From the NCBI GenBank assembly GCA_037447655.1, contig JBBHKE010001121.1:16602-78485 (forward strand): a stretch of 61,884 nucleotides of DNA, in the 5' to 3' direction. The notes under the pieces were generated by a model. It saw nothing but the letters and a program-made list of their open reading frames with translations. It was not told the DNA's origin and made no database searches. Positions within the stretch are counted from its first letter, which is position 1. Every line of letters begins with the position of its first letter. The position numbers and the translations under genes are program-made. Source of the DNA: Zygnema cylindricum (lineage: Eukaryota; Streptophyta; Zygnematophyceae; Zygnematales; Zygnemataceae). This document shows positions 34,001 to 47,600 of this stretch, piece after piece.

Positions 34001-36840
34001 TGTGAAGTGACATTTCCTTCTGAAGCCAGTTTTAATCTTTTTTTGGCAGACACTTGGGTGTTGGAGAAACTGGGAGCATCTGAGATTCTTAATTTGGCAA
34101 ATGATATACCTTGGACTAAACTGATGGTGAGCTAAACCCTCAAAACAAACCCTCTGTTCCTTGAACAAACTGTCATTTGGAGGTCTGGGTCAAGTCTTTC
34201 TACCTTCTTGTTCAACCGGAAACAAAAGCAAATTTGCTTCTCAAATTTGCTTTTCTTGACTGAAGAATTTACAAAAGCAACAATTTCACTTCCTATCTGT
34301 TTCGTAACCTGAACCCTATTGAAGGAACAACCTGCAAGAAACTACCCCTCCCAGTGTGTCATTTTTTTTTTTTATGTAATTGAGACCCCTCCGTTTTTCA
34401 AATATCAAGTGAAGTAAGAGAGTAAGAAAAACTACCCTCTTGAGAGTCTGAGCCTAAAATGTCTCATATTAAATGAAAATTGTATGCATAGCAAATTATC
34501 AGGTGTCTATGGGCTTAAATCCGGAAGTGATTTTTTTTATTTTTTTTTGTAGGATAAGGGTATGTCTCGATTACATGAAATTGGTATTACAAAGGAAGAA
34601 ATTGAGGATTGCCTTCAAAAGATTCCCCTCCAACCAGCCATGGCTCGAATCGTGAGGATGGTTTCAGAAGCTCAAGGGTGAGAGTCCTGGAAACATAATA
34701 TATGTAATAATCCATGTGAAAATAAAGGATTTGTCTAATAAAGTAAAACAAAATATTCAGGAAACAATCGGGGAAAAACCGAAATAAAAGCAAAAATTAA
34801 AACCAAAAAATATGGAAATGAAAAAGTAGCCATGGGGTCAGGATGGTTTTGGAAGCTCAATGCTGAGAGATAAAATAAAGTTAAAACCAACAAGTTATGG
34901 AACGAAAGACCAGCCATATTATGAGGATCGTTTCAGAAGCTCAAGGGTGAGAGTCTAGCAAACATAATTTATGGCTAATAATCCCTGTGAAAATAAAAGT
35001 AAAAAACAGTATGAAAACAAATGGTGAAATACCCAAAAGAAATATAAAAATCAAAACCAAAAATTATGGAAACAAAGAAACAAAACGAAAACAAGGAAGT
35101 GTTCAAACAAAAGAGAAAAAATAATAAAGAAACAGTGTCTAATATGCAGCTTTTATACTGGTAAGGTCACGATTTATCCAGGTTAACGAGTGTTAAGAAA
35201 GGAAGAGCCATGAACAGTCCTGGTTCACTGGTCAATTTTGAAGGAACTGTTTTATTCCTCATTCAATCTTTAAAGACGATGCAGGCCATAGTTTTTGATG
35301 TTGGCATAGTTAGTTTTTGATGTTTGGGACACTTTTCTTTTGACCTCGATCATAGGCGTAATCTTTCTTTCCTCCTTTCCTTTGTGTGATGCAGCTGTGA
35401 AGTTCACATTGTTAGCGATGCAAACTCCTTTTTCATATCTGTGATTTTAGAGAAACATCATTTGTCCTCCTCCATTACAAGTATACACACGAATCCAGCC
35501 CATTTTGATGAAAAAGGAGCCCTTAGAGTACGACCTTATTTATCGTCTGTGACGTCTCCTCATGGTTGTTCTCTGTGTGTGAACAGCCCGAACATGTGCA
35601 AGGTAAGAGAAATCCTCCACAACTCTTTGAAAAGGGAAAGCAAACAACGTTTCCACTCGATTTCAAAATTGCAGCTTTTCTAAATTGGGCGAAGGCCCTT
35701 TTCTTTTCAATTTCTGAGTGCTTATTCTGTTTGGTTCAATTTGTTTTTATTTGGTCTTGTTTGTTTTTCTTTGCGTTCTGTTTGTTTCTCAATTGTGGAT
35801 CGAAGTGTGTAGACAATTTATGGGAAATGGAAATAAACACTGAGAGGCAGGAGGAAGATCAGGTCTATTTCTTTTTGTACTCCTTTAATGGTTTCAGTGT
35901 TTTGTCTCTGTGTCAAAGTTTGAAGATTTTCTGTGATTCAAATAAATAGAATTAAAAGATGAATTTAAGGTTTATCGTTGTAATTGGTGTACAGGGCCAA
36001 ATTGTGGACAAGCTGCGATTGGAAAGAGGACTTCCTGAGGGACGAGTCATTTTTGTCGGGGATGGTGGAAATGATTTTTGTCCTTCAACACGTTTGAAAC
36101 TGGGAGATTATGTTTTGGCCAGAGAAGGGTGAGACTGATTTTCTATCTTTTTGTGTTATGGAAGTAAGTGATGAGGGTTTTGTGGCAATTTTTTTTTACT
36201 CTTTTGTTGGGATTGTAGCTATTCCAACACCAGAAATTAGAGCTTAATGTGGTACTGGCTTTTTATGTGAAATTTTAAACTTTCAAACATGCCATGTTTC
36301 CTGTTCTTCACTTTTTGTTTGCGTCTCCTATTCTACTAGTCCACACCGCTCTCTCTCCCTCTCTCTCCTGCGGCACTCTCATTGTCTCTCGCTCTTCCTA
36401 CTCTTTCCTTGCTCTCTGACTCTCTCTTTCTTTAGATTTTTCCTATCTATTTCTCTAAGTTGTTTAATTAAGCTGCTGAGTCTTGCTGGAACTTGACAGC
36501 TCCAGGCTGTAGATGAGAATTTTTTCAGTATAGAAGAGGTTAAGCACTAATTAGAAGCCGCCATAATGTGCTCTCCACTGTGTTCTTTTTAACATCCACA
36601 TGAAGGACTAGAGAGAAATTTAATTTGTAACCTCCACTGTGGGCCTTTTTAACACCCACATGAAGGAATAACGTATATAGTGTGTATTAATGTTTTAATG
36701 GGCTTTGGATGATCTTCTGGGGCAGGTTTCCATTGGCAGGAAAATTGCAGAGGTTGAGAAATAGCATACAAGCACAGATTGTTCCATGGGGTCACGCAAA
36801 TAAAGTGGAATTGATTCTTAAAGGACTCATAGATCTGTAA
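31044..36840 (+). CDS. HAD-superfamily phosphatase, plant PPsPase1 / PHOSPHO-type
   Basis: Seven exons: 31044-31177, 33395-33417, 34050-34126, 34553-34677, 35395-35602, 35995-36128, 36726-36840 (816 nt, 271 aa). All introns are GT/AG and all phases join. Motif I is FDFDWT (D42, D44), completed across a 23-nt microexon into MVDDNTDTWV, the variant typical of the eukaryotic PHOSPHO/pyridoxal-phosphate phosphatase family. Motif II is HIVSDAN (S127); motif IV is VGDGGNDFCP (D212, D216). A cysteine cluster HGCSLCVNSPNMC lies between. Plant relatives are annotated as inorganic pyrophosphatase 1 / phosphocholine-phosphoethanolamine or thiamine-phosphate phosphatase-like; the substrate cannot be read from sequence. 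Likely cytosolic, since the first in-frame ATG gives a charged N-terminus with no signal peptide. It converges on the gene at 38434. Confidence 0.93.
31753..31918 (+). mobile_element. TACACCGC-family element, 166 bp, in phosphatase intron 1
   Basis: Begins TACACCGCTAATCGTTATTA and ends with its reverse complement; the inverted repeat is about 28 bp. It lies in the 2.2-kb first intron and does not disturb exons. It is the shortest complete family member in the window. Confidence 0.85.
33064..33107. repeat. Poly-C tract in phosphatase intron 1
   Basis: About 42 cytosines broken only by two thymines, 290 bp before the 23-nt microexon. Can form i-motif/G-quadruplex structures; length uncertain. 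Confidence 0.9.
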
Positions 36841-38433
36841 CTTGAAACTCTTGACGAGAGTGAGAACTCTCACCTAAAAGCAAGCCCCAAAAAGGAATCG
36901 AAGAAGTATGTGACCTGGGGGCTTTACCTCGAGAAGAGCTGGTTTATTTTCTTCTTGTGTTGGCATCAATGCTTTTTGCTTTGGAGGTGAGTTATGTTAT
37001 CTTTCCTTCCCAACACAGTCTCGGAGTTTCCTTCATTTCCAGTCCAATGCTGTGATTTATTATTATAATCGAGTTCTTAAGAATAAAGTGCCACATGAAC
37101 ATCAACCCTTGCAGGCCCACAGTTACGGTTAATAGTGTGGCTGATTTATAGTGATAGTTTTTTTAACACATTCGCTATGCCTCTTCTTGTGGTTTACCTT
37201 TGTTTTGTTTTTCTGCTTGTTACTGTTCCATTCATGTGACTGCTACTGTGTCGCTTCTTTAATAACCTGAAGTAATTTGCTAGAGAGGGGCCTTTGGTAG
37301 ACGGATGTGAGGCTTCAAGGTCCGCAATTTGTTTGAGTCTGCAGTTCGAACAAATGTTGGTAGTTCCTGCTATGACTTAAATTCCCTGTATTCCTTCAGC
37401 TTGTTCCATCTTGATGCCTTCATGAAATTTAATCTTCACATTTCTGACAAAATTTTCACCACCTTTGTTTTCTCTTTGTCTGTGCAGCATGCCAAAGTAG
37501 GTGCTCTCCAAACATTGTCGTTATTCCTTGTAGCTTTCAGCTAGTGAGATGAGATACGCTGCAGAAGTTTTTCTATAAATTAAATGGTTACATCCCGCAC
37601 ATTTTTTTGTGTATAAGCTAATTCTTCTGGGAACAGTTTTTGTAAAAGATTGAAGTATTGAATTCAGTTGCTTTGTCGCTTCATGTTTGCAACCTTTGCT
37701 TGTTAATTTGGATCCTAAAAACCCAACAGACAATTTGAAAAATTCAATAATTGAATGTAGTGCTAATTTTCCCTTGGGTAAACGAAAGAGATTCCCACAT
37801 CTGCAGAAAAGCACGGATATTAGACCATGAAATGCCCTCGCATTGATATTTTCTCGTTCAAATTAGACAACCAGCCACTGAGCAATAAGACTTGTTGAAA
37901 AAACTTAGAGATTTCCAGCTGTGTCTGACATCCATTATCTTTAGAACAGAGCTGGCAAACTGGCAAGTTGTGTACAATATATGCGAAATATGCAGATTTC
38001 TCGGTGACAAGAATGACCAGTTGGTGGCACAAGCTCACTCCGCATAAGTTGTCATAGTTGCCAAAATACGCTAAAAAGTCTGAATAGAACACAAGCAAGC
38101 ATGAAAAAGTGGCAGTTGCACCAGCTGGAGTAATCATTTTCCAAAGAAGACAATTGAGATTTCAACAAAATCTGCTACTCGCACTACAGTAACATGAAGT
38201 AAAATTAAGAAAGCAAAAGCAAAATAAGCAGCCAATTACTTACCCTATGGCAGACTTACACTAAGGCAGGCTGCAATATCAACAAAAGAACCTTCTGCTT
38301 TTTACAATCAAAACCTAATTCCAGTCAAACAGCTATGTTAAGCCGTATCCTGTCACTTATATAATCTTTGTACAACTTGAAGGAGAACTCCCTTCAACTA
38401 ATCAGACTGGCAATCCCCTTTTTGGGCTGCATG
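36841..38433. other. Intergenic region between convergent genes
   Basis: Holds the 3' flanks of the phosphatase (+) and the glutamine-rich gene (-). No motif-bearing frame, RNA gene or transposon end was recognised. (A CT-rich microsatellite-like stretch lies nearby at about 36347-36430, inside the last phosphatase intron.). Confidence 0.5.
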
Positions 38434-39998
38434 TCATCGGAAATATGTGTCCATGCTCGAATCGTTGTCATTCAAAAAGTTATTCCCTTTAGCTTCCTGC
38501 CCCATACCATAATTGTACATGTTACGGTTTTGCTGCTGCTGCTGTTGTTGTTGCTGTTGCTGAAGACAAAACTGCCCTGATTGCTGTCCAGCACACTCTG
38601 CAACCGATATTGATCCTGCAAGTGTATGTGTTGATTGCCCAAAAACTGAGTGTCTCTGCTGGTTCTGAAGATTATGTTGGTATTGGCCATCAATTCTTCG
38701 CCCTCCATCATTCTCTGATCTCCTTTCATCTGATAAAGGTAAAACTCCATCGTGGTCAACAGCAGGTTGAGCTTCAAACTGCGACATGCTGCGGCGTTGT
38801 GGACTCGATAAGGCTCCCACAAAAACAGAAGCTTTGCTAGGGTCAAACTGTGGCAGGCCAGAACCGTCAGAGGAGGGATGCCCAACTGCAGCATTATTAT
38901 TCGAAGGAAGCCCAGGCATAGAAGAAACAGAGAACGTATTATTGACTGTCAATGGCATCATGGCTTCGTCTGTACGATCATTCTCATTCTGCACACAGAT
39001 CAAACAACAAATATGATCTCAGGTCAAAGGACTAAACAGGAGAAAAACCACTCAATTTGATTAACAGCAGCAGTCTAGCTAAGGGTAGAAGATGACTTGA
39101 CAATGCTAGACAGGACGCCAGTTAGTCAAGGAATGGAAGACGATGTAATGTACAAACACAGAGAGAAGAGACAGCATTGCCTACCCTTAGAATGGTTGAT
39201 CCTGAAATACCACAGCAAAATCAACCAAATTTTAAAACTAAAAAAACTAGCATGATAGACAGACAATCAGTTTTTCAAAAATAAGAACCAACCATAGAGC
39301 TGCTCCTGCTTCTCTTGTTACCTGCAGAAATGTCATTAACTGCTCAACAGAAATATAAGCCGCTCCATTATGTTCCCTCAAAATCCACTGATGCACTTTG
39401 TCCTGTAACAACAAACAAAACCTATATCAACATCCACAGAGCACTTATGTCATGAACAATCAGAGAATTCTAGATTGCATGAAACAAAGGAAAAAACACA
39501 GAATTCAAACTTGATTCTTCACCTATTCAGAACTGTTTTCCCATGCGTTTATGTCAAACCAAAGACATTCAGAGAAGGCACATTATGTTCACATCACATC
39601 ACATAATATCGAAACACAACACCAAGAGTTCCCTCATCAAGAATCTCATCAAACTTCTCCTCCTCAAAAAATAAAACAAGGCATGCAAAAATGGCACACT
39701 CTTAACACTTCATTTGACAAATAGCATATCTCTGATTCCGCATCATAAGATGTATTGAAAAAATATACGTCAGAAACTTCCTGGATGAAGGCTTACGCAC
39801 AAAAATGAAGAAACCTTTCTAAACAATAGGAAATCATACCAAAGAGTGGCGTTGACCGGCTTGAAATGCAATTTTTTGCTGATTTTGTGCTTGAGTATAA
39901 AGCTGAGAAATGGAATTTGCAGCTGCAGAAAAAGAAGTATATAATGTCCTTTCTACTTCCTCTAATCCTGGAGCCTCTGATTTCCTCTTTTTGGCCAT
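38434..39998 (-). CDS. Plant-specific glutamine-rich protein of unknown function (often labelled 'holocarboxylase synthetase-like')
   Basis: Three exons read leftward: 39998-39840 (53 codons), 39402-39322 (27 codons) and 38988-38434 (184 codons plus stop), giving 264 aa; introns are GT/AG in phase 0. The N-terminus (MAKKRKSEAPGLEEVERTLY, SISQLYTQAQNQQKIAFQAG, QRHSLDKVHQWILREHNGAA) matches a conserved plant family of about 200-300 aa, usually called holocarboxylase synthetase in automatic annotation. I see no biotin-ligase motif, so that label is unsupported. The basic KKRK near the start could be a nuclear signal. The C-terminal half is disordered, with a run of about 11 glutamines (about 38530-38562) in mixed CAG/CAA codons. 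Probably a nuclear regulatory protein; this is inference. Confidence 0.85.
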
Positions 39999-41658
39999 TG
40001 ATAAACCTGCAATCCTTCCCTTGAAGGGTAGACAGAATAAATACAGAAGTTATTAAGATTTAAAAAGAATCTAGAGAAAAAACCAAACGAAAAAAAAGAA
40101 GGAAACAGCGAAGAGAAACTCTAGAGTTACGGAGAAGTCCTTGACATAGACAATCCCTATCCAACAAACTTCATTTAACAACAGTAGCTGTAAGCTGTAA
40201 GAAAAACCTTGCAACTTTGGAAAACACGAACTCTTTGAAATTTGTCTGCCTGTGTCGAAGCTACATTCACGTTAAAAAGAAGCATGCCTCATCATTTTAG
40301 GAGCCACAGTCATGACTCCACCCTCATGTAAAACACTGCAGAAAATGACGGTTAGATTTCAGCAAAGTGGCGGTCGAGGATCTACAACCGTCCATATGCA
40401 CAGGCATTCGAGCAGAATTTGCCAACCAAATTTCACAGATTTATGTAGAGTTAGATGGACTATTTAGTATGAATAAACATGTATGTTTCTTCCAATTTTC
40501 AGTTTCACAAGGAGCTTTTAGCGTTGCACACTTGTAGGGTGTATTCTGTGATTGACATGAGTCCACGTAGTCAAGATTTTAATCAGACACGATCTAGTGT
40601 TGATGATTCTATTTTGACCCAATGAGAATTGTACGTCAAGTTTTAAAAATTATATTTCAGAAGATTTTATACAATTCGGGATCGCAAAGTGCAGGACTGG
40701 AGGGCCCTATCGTATCTTCGAATATCAATAAAGTTTGCCCTATCCTGGGCCGAGAGCGTGTTTACCCGTACAAATGCGCCACTTTTTCTTCAAAGAAAAA
40801 ATGGAAGAGGCAGAACGAGCCACGTGGAGATTTAGGAACGTGTCACTTGTGATAAAAGTCGTAAAGCTCCCATAAGTTCTAGGTCCACCAATGAGATCTG
40901 CAGCCTTCGTACGGTAAGCGTTCCAAACTTCCAACTTTTACGATGAAACGTAGAAATTTGTAGTTTACGTACGGTTTGTACTTTTGTAGCAGAAAACTAG
41001 GGTGAGGAACGCCAACCAATGCAATGTTGACGTATTTCATGAAAATACCAATTGCGATATGACAACAATTTTGTTGGAGCAGTCAGCGATATTGTAGAAG
41101 TATCGTAGCAAGATTGCAGAATATTGTCGATACTGTAACGTATTATATGCTCGCACAGTTTTTCATTTTTCCAAACTGATCTTGCACCGATAGATTTACT
41201 GCATCGTTAGACCCATTGCACCGATAGAATTATTTCACAGATACTGTAGAAGTGTAGATTGCTTGCACCGATACATATGCCAGCCGATATACAAAGTATG
41301 AGTCACGAAGGCACATCAATTAAACGATAAATCGTTCAACGATGTATGTCATGCACTACCAATATCGTCCAATTGGATTCTGTGCAGCAAAAAAAATGGA
41401 CGGCTAACTAATTCTGCGCCAAATTTCCTGCCATGTGGAAGCAGGCTGGACGGTTAACTTAACTCCATAATATTCTCATTGGCTCGACATGCACACCCTA
41501 CATCAATAAGCGACGATACATCATCGGAGAAAACGTCGTTCACAAATCATATTGCCAACGTTTGCGTGCACTTGCAATTGTTGCAAAGCTGCTGATCATA
41601 AGTAGATTTTAGGTTTCAACCAGCAGCTTGATTTATTTCTAGGGTTTTGTACAGGGCC
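39999..41658. promoter_or_regulatory. Shared upstream region of two divergent genes
   Basis: 1.66 kb separates the start codons of the glutamine-rich gene (-) and the aldehyde oxidase-like gene (+), so both promoters lie here. A palindromic CCACGTGG G-box, the core of many ABA- or light-responsive elements in plants, sits at 40820-40827. Whether it acts on either gene is unknown. No other gene was recognised. Confidence 0.5.
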
Positions 41659-44600
41659 ATGGCTCATAGAAGCAAGCAAGAGGAATCTCGAGCATCACTC
41701 GGACAAGATTTAGTGTTTGCGATCAATGGGCGACGCATGTCACTCGCACGTGTGGATCCTTCCACAACACTTAATGAGTTTATTCGTTTTCATACTCCGT
41801 TTAAAGGAACGAAACTTGCATGCGGAGAAGGTATATGGACACTTACTTTTTCAGAAAATAGCTTCAAACATTGTAAATGCGTAAAGTGAAAAAAGAAAGC
41901 GCCTAAGTTTTTCCAATCTAAGTTTTTCCAATGGATAGGATGTCCTATGAAGCATTGCTCTCTGTATTTCTTGTTGGAAAAAGGAATGTAAATAATTTTA
42001 AACGAAACAATAATAAGGTGAAATAAAATTAACATAAATAGACAGCAGGAACTTATTTCACCTTCTTTGACTGTCCTGCAGGCGGCTGTGGAGCATGCGT
42101 TGTCCTTATCTCCCGGTACGACATCCACACTAATTCCGTACAAGAGTGTACCGTAAATTCCTGTCTTGTTCTGCTCTGTTCCCTCCACTGCTGCGCCATC
42201 ACTACCACAGAGGGCCTCGGATCCACACTAGTTCCGAATGGCCTCCATTCCGTACAGAAACGATTGGCAGGATTTCACGGATCTCAATGTGGATTCTGCA
42301 CACCAGGAATGACACTCTCTCTCTATTCCACTCTCAGACATGCTTTGGATGGGAGAAGAAAAACAGTGGGTTTGGCGAATGGAGACGCAGAGAATTATAA
42401 AGAGGAGGGAGAGGAGAAGGGAGCGGGAAAAAGGAGAGCAGTGAGCGATGGAGAAGGAGAGGGAGAAAGTGAGGCATTGGCTTTTATTCCAGGATTAACA
42501 GCATCCACCGCGGAAGCTGCTATTGGTGGAAATTTGTGTCGGTGTACGGGATATCGACCAATCCTGGACGCGTGCAAAAGCTTTGCAGAAATGGATATTG
42601 AAGATGTGGGGAAATTGGGTCTAAACTCTTTTTGGGGATTAAATGAGAATTCTCCAAAAGATTTGGGACTTTTCCCACCCTATGAGCCTTCTAAAGATCC
42701 ATCCTTCCCAACCTTTCTTATTGAAGAAATAAAGCTCAGAGAAAAACGGAACGTAGAATGCGGATTTCAGGAAAATCCGTTGGAAATTGAGTGGATAGAA
42801 AAAGGAGAAGAGAGAGAAGTGAAAAGGACTTGGTTGGCTCCTCTTAAACTGGAAACTCTTCTTTCTTTTGTTTCTGCAAATGTTGATAAAGATGTACGAT
42901 TAGTGGGAGGAAATACGATGGCTGGTATATACAAAGACGAGCAATCATCAATTTTTGTGAGTTTACAAAACATCAAAGAGCTTAAAGCAATTGAAACTAG
43001 TTCAGACGGATTGAAAATCGGAGCAGCAGTAACTCTGTCAGAATTGATCGGTGTTTTGGAAGAAAAGAAAAACGTACATTTATATTCGGTTTTGGCAGAC
43101 TCTCTGAAAAAAGTTGCAAATCGACATGTGAGAAATTTCGCGAGTATTGGAGGAAACCTAGTGATGACTCAGCGCTTCAATTTCGGATCCGATATTTCGA
43201 CTTTACTTTTGGGAATCGGAGCTGTCCTGACAAAAGTATCGCATAAAAAAAAAGAAACCATTCTTTCGATGGAAGAATTTTTGGCTGAAGATGGACTTCA
43301 AAAGGAAGAAGTGTTGGTCTCTATCTTTATTCCTTCAGAAGTGTTTTATGAAGAGAATAATGGTTGTGGAGTTAAACAAAAGGTAATATTTTGGTCCAAT
43401 CGGGCAGCAGTACGGCCTAACGGAAATGCCCATGCTTGGGTGAATGCTGCATTTTTGGCAGTTTTGGGTCCAAATGGGGAATTGAAGGAGTCACGAAGTA
43501 ATAATTCCAATAATCCTGGCTCCTGTATAGATGTTGTGCACCGCAATCCAAAGATCAAGAAAATTCAGTTAGCAGTTGGAGCTTTCGGCGGAAATTATCC
43601 AATCAGAGCTCATAGAGTCGAGGCTTTCCTTTCTGAAAAAGAGCTCACACATGCCACAATTTTAGAGTCTGTAAATATCCTTAAAGACGATATGATTCTG
43701 CCACCTGGCACTTCGAAAGCTGCATATAGGAAAAGTGTAGCGGTTAGTTTTCTATTCAAGTTTCTCTTAGAGCTGAGAGATAGAATGTCAAACCGAAATA
43801 CTTGTGAAGGAATTAGCCCAGCCAATGGGAATTTGTCACAAGGTCTTAGATTAGAAAATGTTCACTCTTTGAAGGCGGCAGAACCTGAATTATCTCCAGA
43901 AAAGAAGTGTTTGACAGGAGGATCCCAGAAGTTCTCATTCTCGTATGAGAATTTTCCGGTATCTGAAGCACTTCCGCGGAAAGCTGCTGAACTTCAAGCT
44001 TCAGGTACTGTTCTGGTTTATCGATTTCAATTTTTATTTCTTGATTTCCCAATTTCAGTTTTCCGATTTCAACAGTGTTAACAATTGATAATCAATCTGT
44101 CAATGTTTCAATTTTTTCTGGTTATCGACCAATTAAACGAGTCGAATAGGACCTAACTTGAAGTCTCAAATTTACACTGTAAATTTACAGTATAAGTTTT
44201 ATTTTGATGTGTGTTTTCTTTCAGGAGAGGCTGTGTATGTCGACGACATCCCTTCGCCGGAAAACTGTCTCTATGCGGCTATAGTTGGCAGTTCCGTTGC
44301 ACTCGCGGAAATTGAGGGTATCGATTTCAATCCCGCGTTGGCAAGTCCAGGTGTCATCGCGTGCATCGATTCGAGAGATATTCCAGAGGGCGGAAAAAAC
44401 ATTGGATCCATTAACCTTTTTGGTTCTCCGGATCCACTTTTTGCTAACAGAAGGGTGGAATTTGTGGGCGACATTCTTGGCGTTGTGGTGAGTGGGAACT
44501 TGAATTTGCTCCGTTTTAGCTTTACGTTCCATAAACGAATAACAAGAATGCTACTTATGCCAATGCTTGAAATGCTTTACTGCTTTAATGCTTTTATGCT

Positions 44601-47600
44601 ATTTTTTCGAACAATAAAAAGTTTTTTTTGTTTTTTTTGCAGGTGGCTGATTCTCAAAAACAAGCTCGAATGGCTGCCAAAAAAGTAAAAGTTTTTTATA
44701 ATACAGCGAAGACTGGTCCCTCTATTGTGGGTATAAATGGGGCGGAAACTCGGGAAAGTTTTTTTGATATGCCTCCATTTTTAAAGTCTTGGTTGCCTTC
44801 TCGAGGAAATTTCCAAGAATCTTTCGCTTCGGCAAAAATGAAAATCGAAGGAGGAGAGGTAAGCGTTGGAGGATATATTCAGTTTCATATATAAAAAGTA
44901 CAGATACTTTCCCGAGTATCGTACCTCTCTTTTCTTTTTGCGAGTTTCTGAAATTTAACATGTTACTGGTTTTTTCAGGCTTTTTCGAACAGCCAACAAC
45001 ATTTTTACATGGAACCTTCCACCTCCCTTGTTGTACCGGACGAGGATCGTACTTTTTTGGTTTATTGTAGTACACAAAGTCCAGATGAAGTTCAAAAAGT
45101 TATATCAAAAGTCATGGGAATTCCTCAAAATTCAATTCGAGTCGTTACGAGGAGGTTGGGTGGCTCTTTTGGAGCAAAAATAATCAAAGCTGGTCAGGTA
45201 AATGGGTACAAATAGACTTAAATATACCCTGAGATTGAAAAATGTCTCGATCTGAATTCCAAATAAGTTTCAGAACTTTCTTTTGTTTCTGGTTGTTATA
45301 AACTAAAATGGAAATTGTGAATCATTTAAAATTATGACAATTTTACAAATTTTTATGTTCTCTCCTTTATATAAAATTACTCATACTTTTGCAATATAGC
45401 CTGGAAATTCAAATTTCAAAATTAATCTAAGATTTGATAATTTTACAATTTTACAGGTGGTAAGCTCGAATTCAAAATTTTCACGACTTTTATTTTTAGT
45501 ATATGTTACAATGTTACAATCCTAAACTTATACAATGTTACACTTCTGTAATGTTACAATGTTATGATGTTAAATTATTAAAATGTTAGAATAACACGAT
45601 TCTAAAAATGTTGATACAATTTTCCAATGTTACAATTCTATAATGCTAAAATGTCACAACCTTATAGATGTTAATACAACGTCAAATATCTGAATTTGAT
45701 GACCTTTTGAATGTTACTACAATTTCACAATGTACGATCCTAAAAAGTCGCAATGTTATAATTGTTGAATTTTAATTTTACAGTGGTACAATTCTACGAT
45801 TTCACAGTCTAAAACGGTAAATTGTCACAAACTTGTAAATGTCAACACAATTTTACATTGTACAGTTCTATAATGTTAAAGATTCGCAATACAGTGATAC
45901 AATTGTACAATGTTAAAATGTTACAAATGTACAATTTTACAGGTGGCTTCTTTATGTGCTCTCGCCGCATACAAATTGGGTCGTCCAGTACGAATGACAT
46001 TGGATCGAAAAACAGACATGGGATTTGTCGGAGGTCGACATGCAGCAAAGTCAGTTTACGATGTCGGATTTTCTGAAAAAGGACGAATTTCCGCGTTGCG
46101 AGTTCGGACAATTTTGGACGGAGGATGTTCTCTCGACATTAGTCCTTTTGTCGCATTCAATTTCTCCGGAGCTCTTCTCCAATACGATTTTGGGTCGTTC
46201 GAACTCGATATCAAAATTTGCAGGTGGGTTTGTTTTTTCATAGGTGTGAATCACCCAAAGTTAAAATTACTTAGAATACAGAGGTTGTTTTGAAGACTTA
46301 TTACTCTTTCAACGAATATAAGTGATGCTTTAAAAATTAATTTTTGAACTTGTCTCGAATTGTAACTAAAGAAAATCCCTCCACTTTTTTAAATCAATCT
46401 TTGTTCAAGCATTCTTCTCCTTTTTTTTGTTTTTTTACACATTTACAATACTTAAAACTTAATCCTTCAAGCTATCCTATTTTTTTCCTTTTTCAATTGC
46501 ATGACAAACTTTTCTTTCCCTTTTTACCCTTTTTTTATGCTTAGAATAACAGTCTTTTAACTTCCTATCCCTTTTTGAATGCTTAAAAAATATATCCCAA
46601 CCTTTCCTATCCCTTTCCATTCCTTTTATACTTAGAAACCCTTTTAAATTCCTAACAAATCAATCCTTCGTCAACCTTTTCCATTCTTTGTTTTTACTTA
46701 GAAAATACATCTTAACCTTTCCAATCCCTTTTTATCCATTTTCTTATACTAAAAAACTCTCAACCTTTCATTTCCTTTTCTTAGCAATTCAATGCCAAGC
46801 TTTTCTATCCCTTTTTTGTTCTTTTTTATCCCTTTTTTTTCTTTTTATGCTTCTTCAGTACTTGAAAAACCCAATTCCAACCTTTCCTATTCCTTGTTAT
46901 CCCTTTCTACCCCTTTTTATACTTTTTTTTCTTCAAGAAAACCTTAATTTGATGATTTTTTTTACAGGACAAATGTACCGTCAAGATCGCAAATGAGAGG
47001 TCCTGGGGAAGTTCAAGGAAGTTTCCTAGCAGAAACCATAATTGAACACGTGTCATCTTTTTTAAAGCTTCCCTCAAATTTAATTCGAGAACTAAATTTC
47101 CATTCCATTGATAGTCTTGAATCGTATTTTCCGGGAACTCTTGGTGAAAAAATCGAAAACTTTACATTTCCCCGAGTATGGGAAAAACTGAAAATCTCCT
47201 CCGATTTGCAAAGAAGAACTGAAGAAGTAACTGAATTTAATAAAAAATATGTGTGGAAAAAAAGGGGAATATCGGCGACTCCTCTCCAATACAAAGTTTT
47301 TCAATTTTCAAAACCGTCACGTGTCAGTATTTTTCTCGACGGTTCCATTTCCGTAGAACAACCGGGAACGGAAATGGGACAAGGTTTATGGATAAAAGTA
47401 CAACAAACAGTTGTATACATATTAAATACACTTTGGGACAAAGAAAAGGAGAGGGAGGGAGAGGGAGAGGGAAAGGGAAAGGGAGAAGAAATTGTGTCTG
47501 AAAAAACGCATAAGGTGTCAAAAGAATTGTCGAAAAAACTGCGAAATTTTGTTTCTTTATCGATGGTACGGATTATGGATCAAGATAGTATTAGTATTCC

